Shown: piece by piece, positions 13,858 through 14,397 of the stretch
Position numbering within the stretch: position 1 is the stretch's first letter
Layout: the number at the start of each line of letters is the position of its first letter
DNA from: RGIG464 sp045643185
Lineage (GTDB): Bacteria > Myxococcota_A > Bradymonadia > UBA4248
DNA: 14,397 nt
NCBI GenBank assembly: GCA_045643185.1
Contig: JAZUKH010000277.1
Coordinates: 1 to 14,397 of the forward strand
Direction: 5' to 3'
Made by a program: the position numbers and the translations under genes
The notes under the pieces: generated by a model
Database searches by the model: none
What the model saw: the letters and a program-made list of their open reading frames with translations, nothing else
What the model was told of the DNA's origin: nothing

Positions 13858-13898
13858 ATGGTCTGTGAGACGTGCCACGGCACGTTTCTGCAGACCAT
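13858..13898. repeat. Palindromic repeat R5, hairpin a
   Basis: ATGGTCTG (13858-13865) pairs with CAGACCAT (13891-13898). Inside, GAGACGTGCC (13867-13876) pairs with GGCACGTTTC (13879-13888) around AC, with one G-T pair and a small bulge between the two stems. It has the same outer GAGACG arm as R1, R4 and hairpin b but a different inner sequence. Confidence 0.8.
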
Positions 13899-13908
13899 AC
13901 GGCACGCC

Positions 13909-13975
13909 GGCGGCGCTTCTCGCTCGGATGAGACGTGTCACGACACGCCTCTATCCTCGCTCAATACGCGCCGCC
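13909..13975. repeat. Palindromic repeat R5, hairpin b
   Basis: GGCGGCGC (13909-13916) pairs with GCGCCGCC (13968-13975). The core GAGACGTGTC (13930-13939) pairs with GACACGCCTC (13942-13951) around AC with one mismatch. The left flank matches R1 (996-1020) with two substitutions and a 2-nt gap, and both right flanks carry TCAATACG. It ends one base before the stop codon of the next nuclease gene. Confidence 0.85.
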
Positions 13976-13976
13976 T

Positions 13977-14397
13977 TTACATTTCCTCAATCACGACATC
14001 ACACGTCTTTTTACAGAATCCCACGCCGACGGCATAAACCGTTTTGTAGCCTTCTTTGTGAATCGCTTCAGCATATTTATTGTCGCGAACCTGTTGTAGT
14101 GCAATTTCGGGAAGCGTTTCAATGTCATCCATATCATTGCACCATTTGAATTCAAAGACGACGGCTCGTCTTACATTATCATCGCGTAAGACGATATCAG
14201 TACGCCCGTTACCGTCTTCGCGGTTCGATTTGATTTCATATTGATATAAATTCGACAAAATACCGAGCATCATGCCATGGTAGAACATTTCCTGCGTATC
14301 GTAATAACTTACCATGACGGATAATATATTATTAATAAATTGTTTTATAAAGTCGGCATTTTTATCCCAGATCGATTGATAGAATGCCGAAAGATCC
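13977..14397 (-). CDS. Second AAA-ATPase-like/PD-(D/E)XK protein, C-terminal part (5' end outside window)
   Basis: The frame is open to the window edge and gives 139 codons of C-terminus, starting DLSAFYQSIWDKNADF. Compared with the gene ending at 11999, only about 8 of 139 residues differ while roughly one base in ten differs, so most changes are silent. The PD-(D/E)XK residues GRTDIVL and VVFEFKW are intact. It is in tandem with the 11999-13693 gene, with its stop at 13977 directly followed by repeat R5. An internal Met at 14315 exists, but the matching upstream codons show the gene continues beyond the window. Confidence 0.9.
   Translation of the reverse strand, partial: DLSAFYQSIWDKNADFIKQFINNILSVMVSYYDTQEMFYHGMMLGILSNLYQYEIKSNREDGNGRTDIVLRDDNVRRAVVFEFKWCNDMDDIETLPEIALQQVRDNKYAEAIHKEGYKTVYAVGVGFCKKTCDVVIEEM

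Noticed and set aside
953..13976. The recurrent repeats as a CRISPR array.
   Set aside because: Copies are far apart, separated by genes, of unequal length and internally palindromic, with no regular spacers or cas genes.

Overview
The window looks like a chromosomal piece of a Gram-negative (diderm) bacterium. It encodes an outer-membrane beta-barrel, two lipoproteins, a PEGA-domain membrane protein, housekeeping genes (ABC-F ATPase, NadD) and several paralogues of the AAA-ATPase-like/PD-(D/E)XK family. PEGA proteins with two C-terminal membrane helices, very large Cys-rich lipoproteins and expanded AAA-ATPase-like/PDDEXK paralogues together suggest a Myxococcota/Bradymonadota-type (former Deltaproteobacteria) lineage. 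That placement is an inference of low certainty; no rRNA or other marker gene is present.

Layout. (1) 1-941, plus strand: the 3' end of one AAA-ATPase-like/PDDEXK gene, then a decayed member of a second subfamily (internal deletion plus frameshift). (2) 953-1108: a GC-rich palindromic intergenic repeat. (3) 1115-3835, minus strand: a two-gene operon (outer-membrane beta-barrel, then beta-propeller lipoprotein) headed by a clear TPP (THI-box) riboswitch with a readable Shine-Dalgarno-sequestering platform. (4) 3968-5141, minus strand: a PEGA-domain protein with its terminator and a likely promoter. (5) 5061-5524: a gene-free stretch with a compound hairpin repeat. (6) 5525-8037, plus strand: an ABC-F ATPase translationally coupled to nadD. 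(7) 8158-8625, plus strand: an unrecognised 139-residue protein with a strong RBS and a strong terminator. (8) 8667-11891: a 1019-residue Cys-rich lipoprotein gene flanked on both sides by a 43-bp direct repeat. (9) 11912-14397, minus strand: two tandem AAA-ATPase-like/PDDEXK genes (the second cut by the window edge), each with a large palindromic repeat directly after its stop codon.

The most interesting signals are these. First, a TPP riboswitch controls an outer-membrane barrel and a propeller lipoprotein, which points to an uncharacterised thiamin-compound uptake or processing pair. Second, a family of intergenic palindromes keeps a GAGACG...CGTCTC outer stem while the inner stem changes sequence but stays self-complementary. 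These palindromes lie among the AAA-ATPase-like/PDDEXK genes. Third, the Cys-rich lipoprotein gene sits between direct copies of another repeat like an exchangeable cassette.
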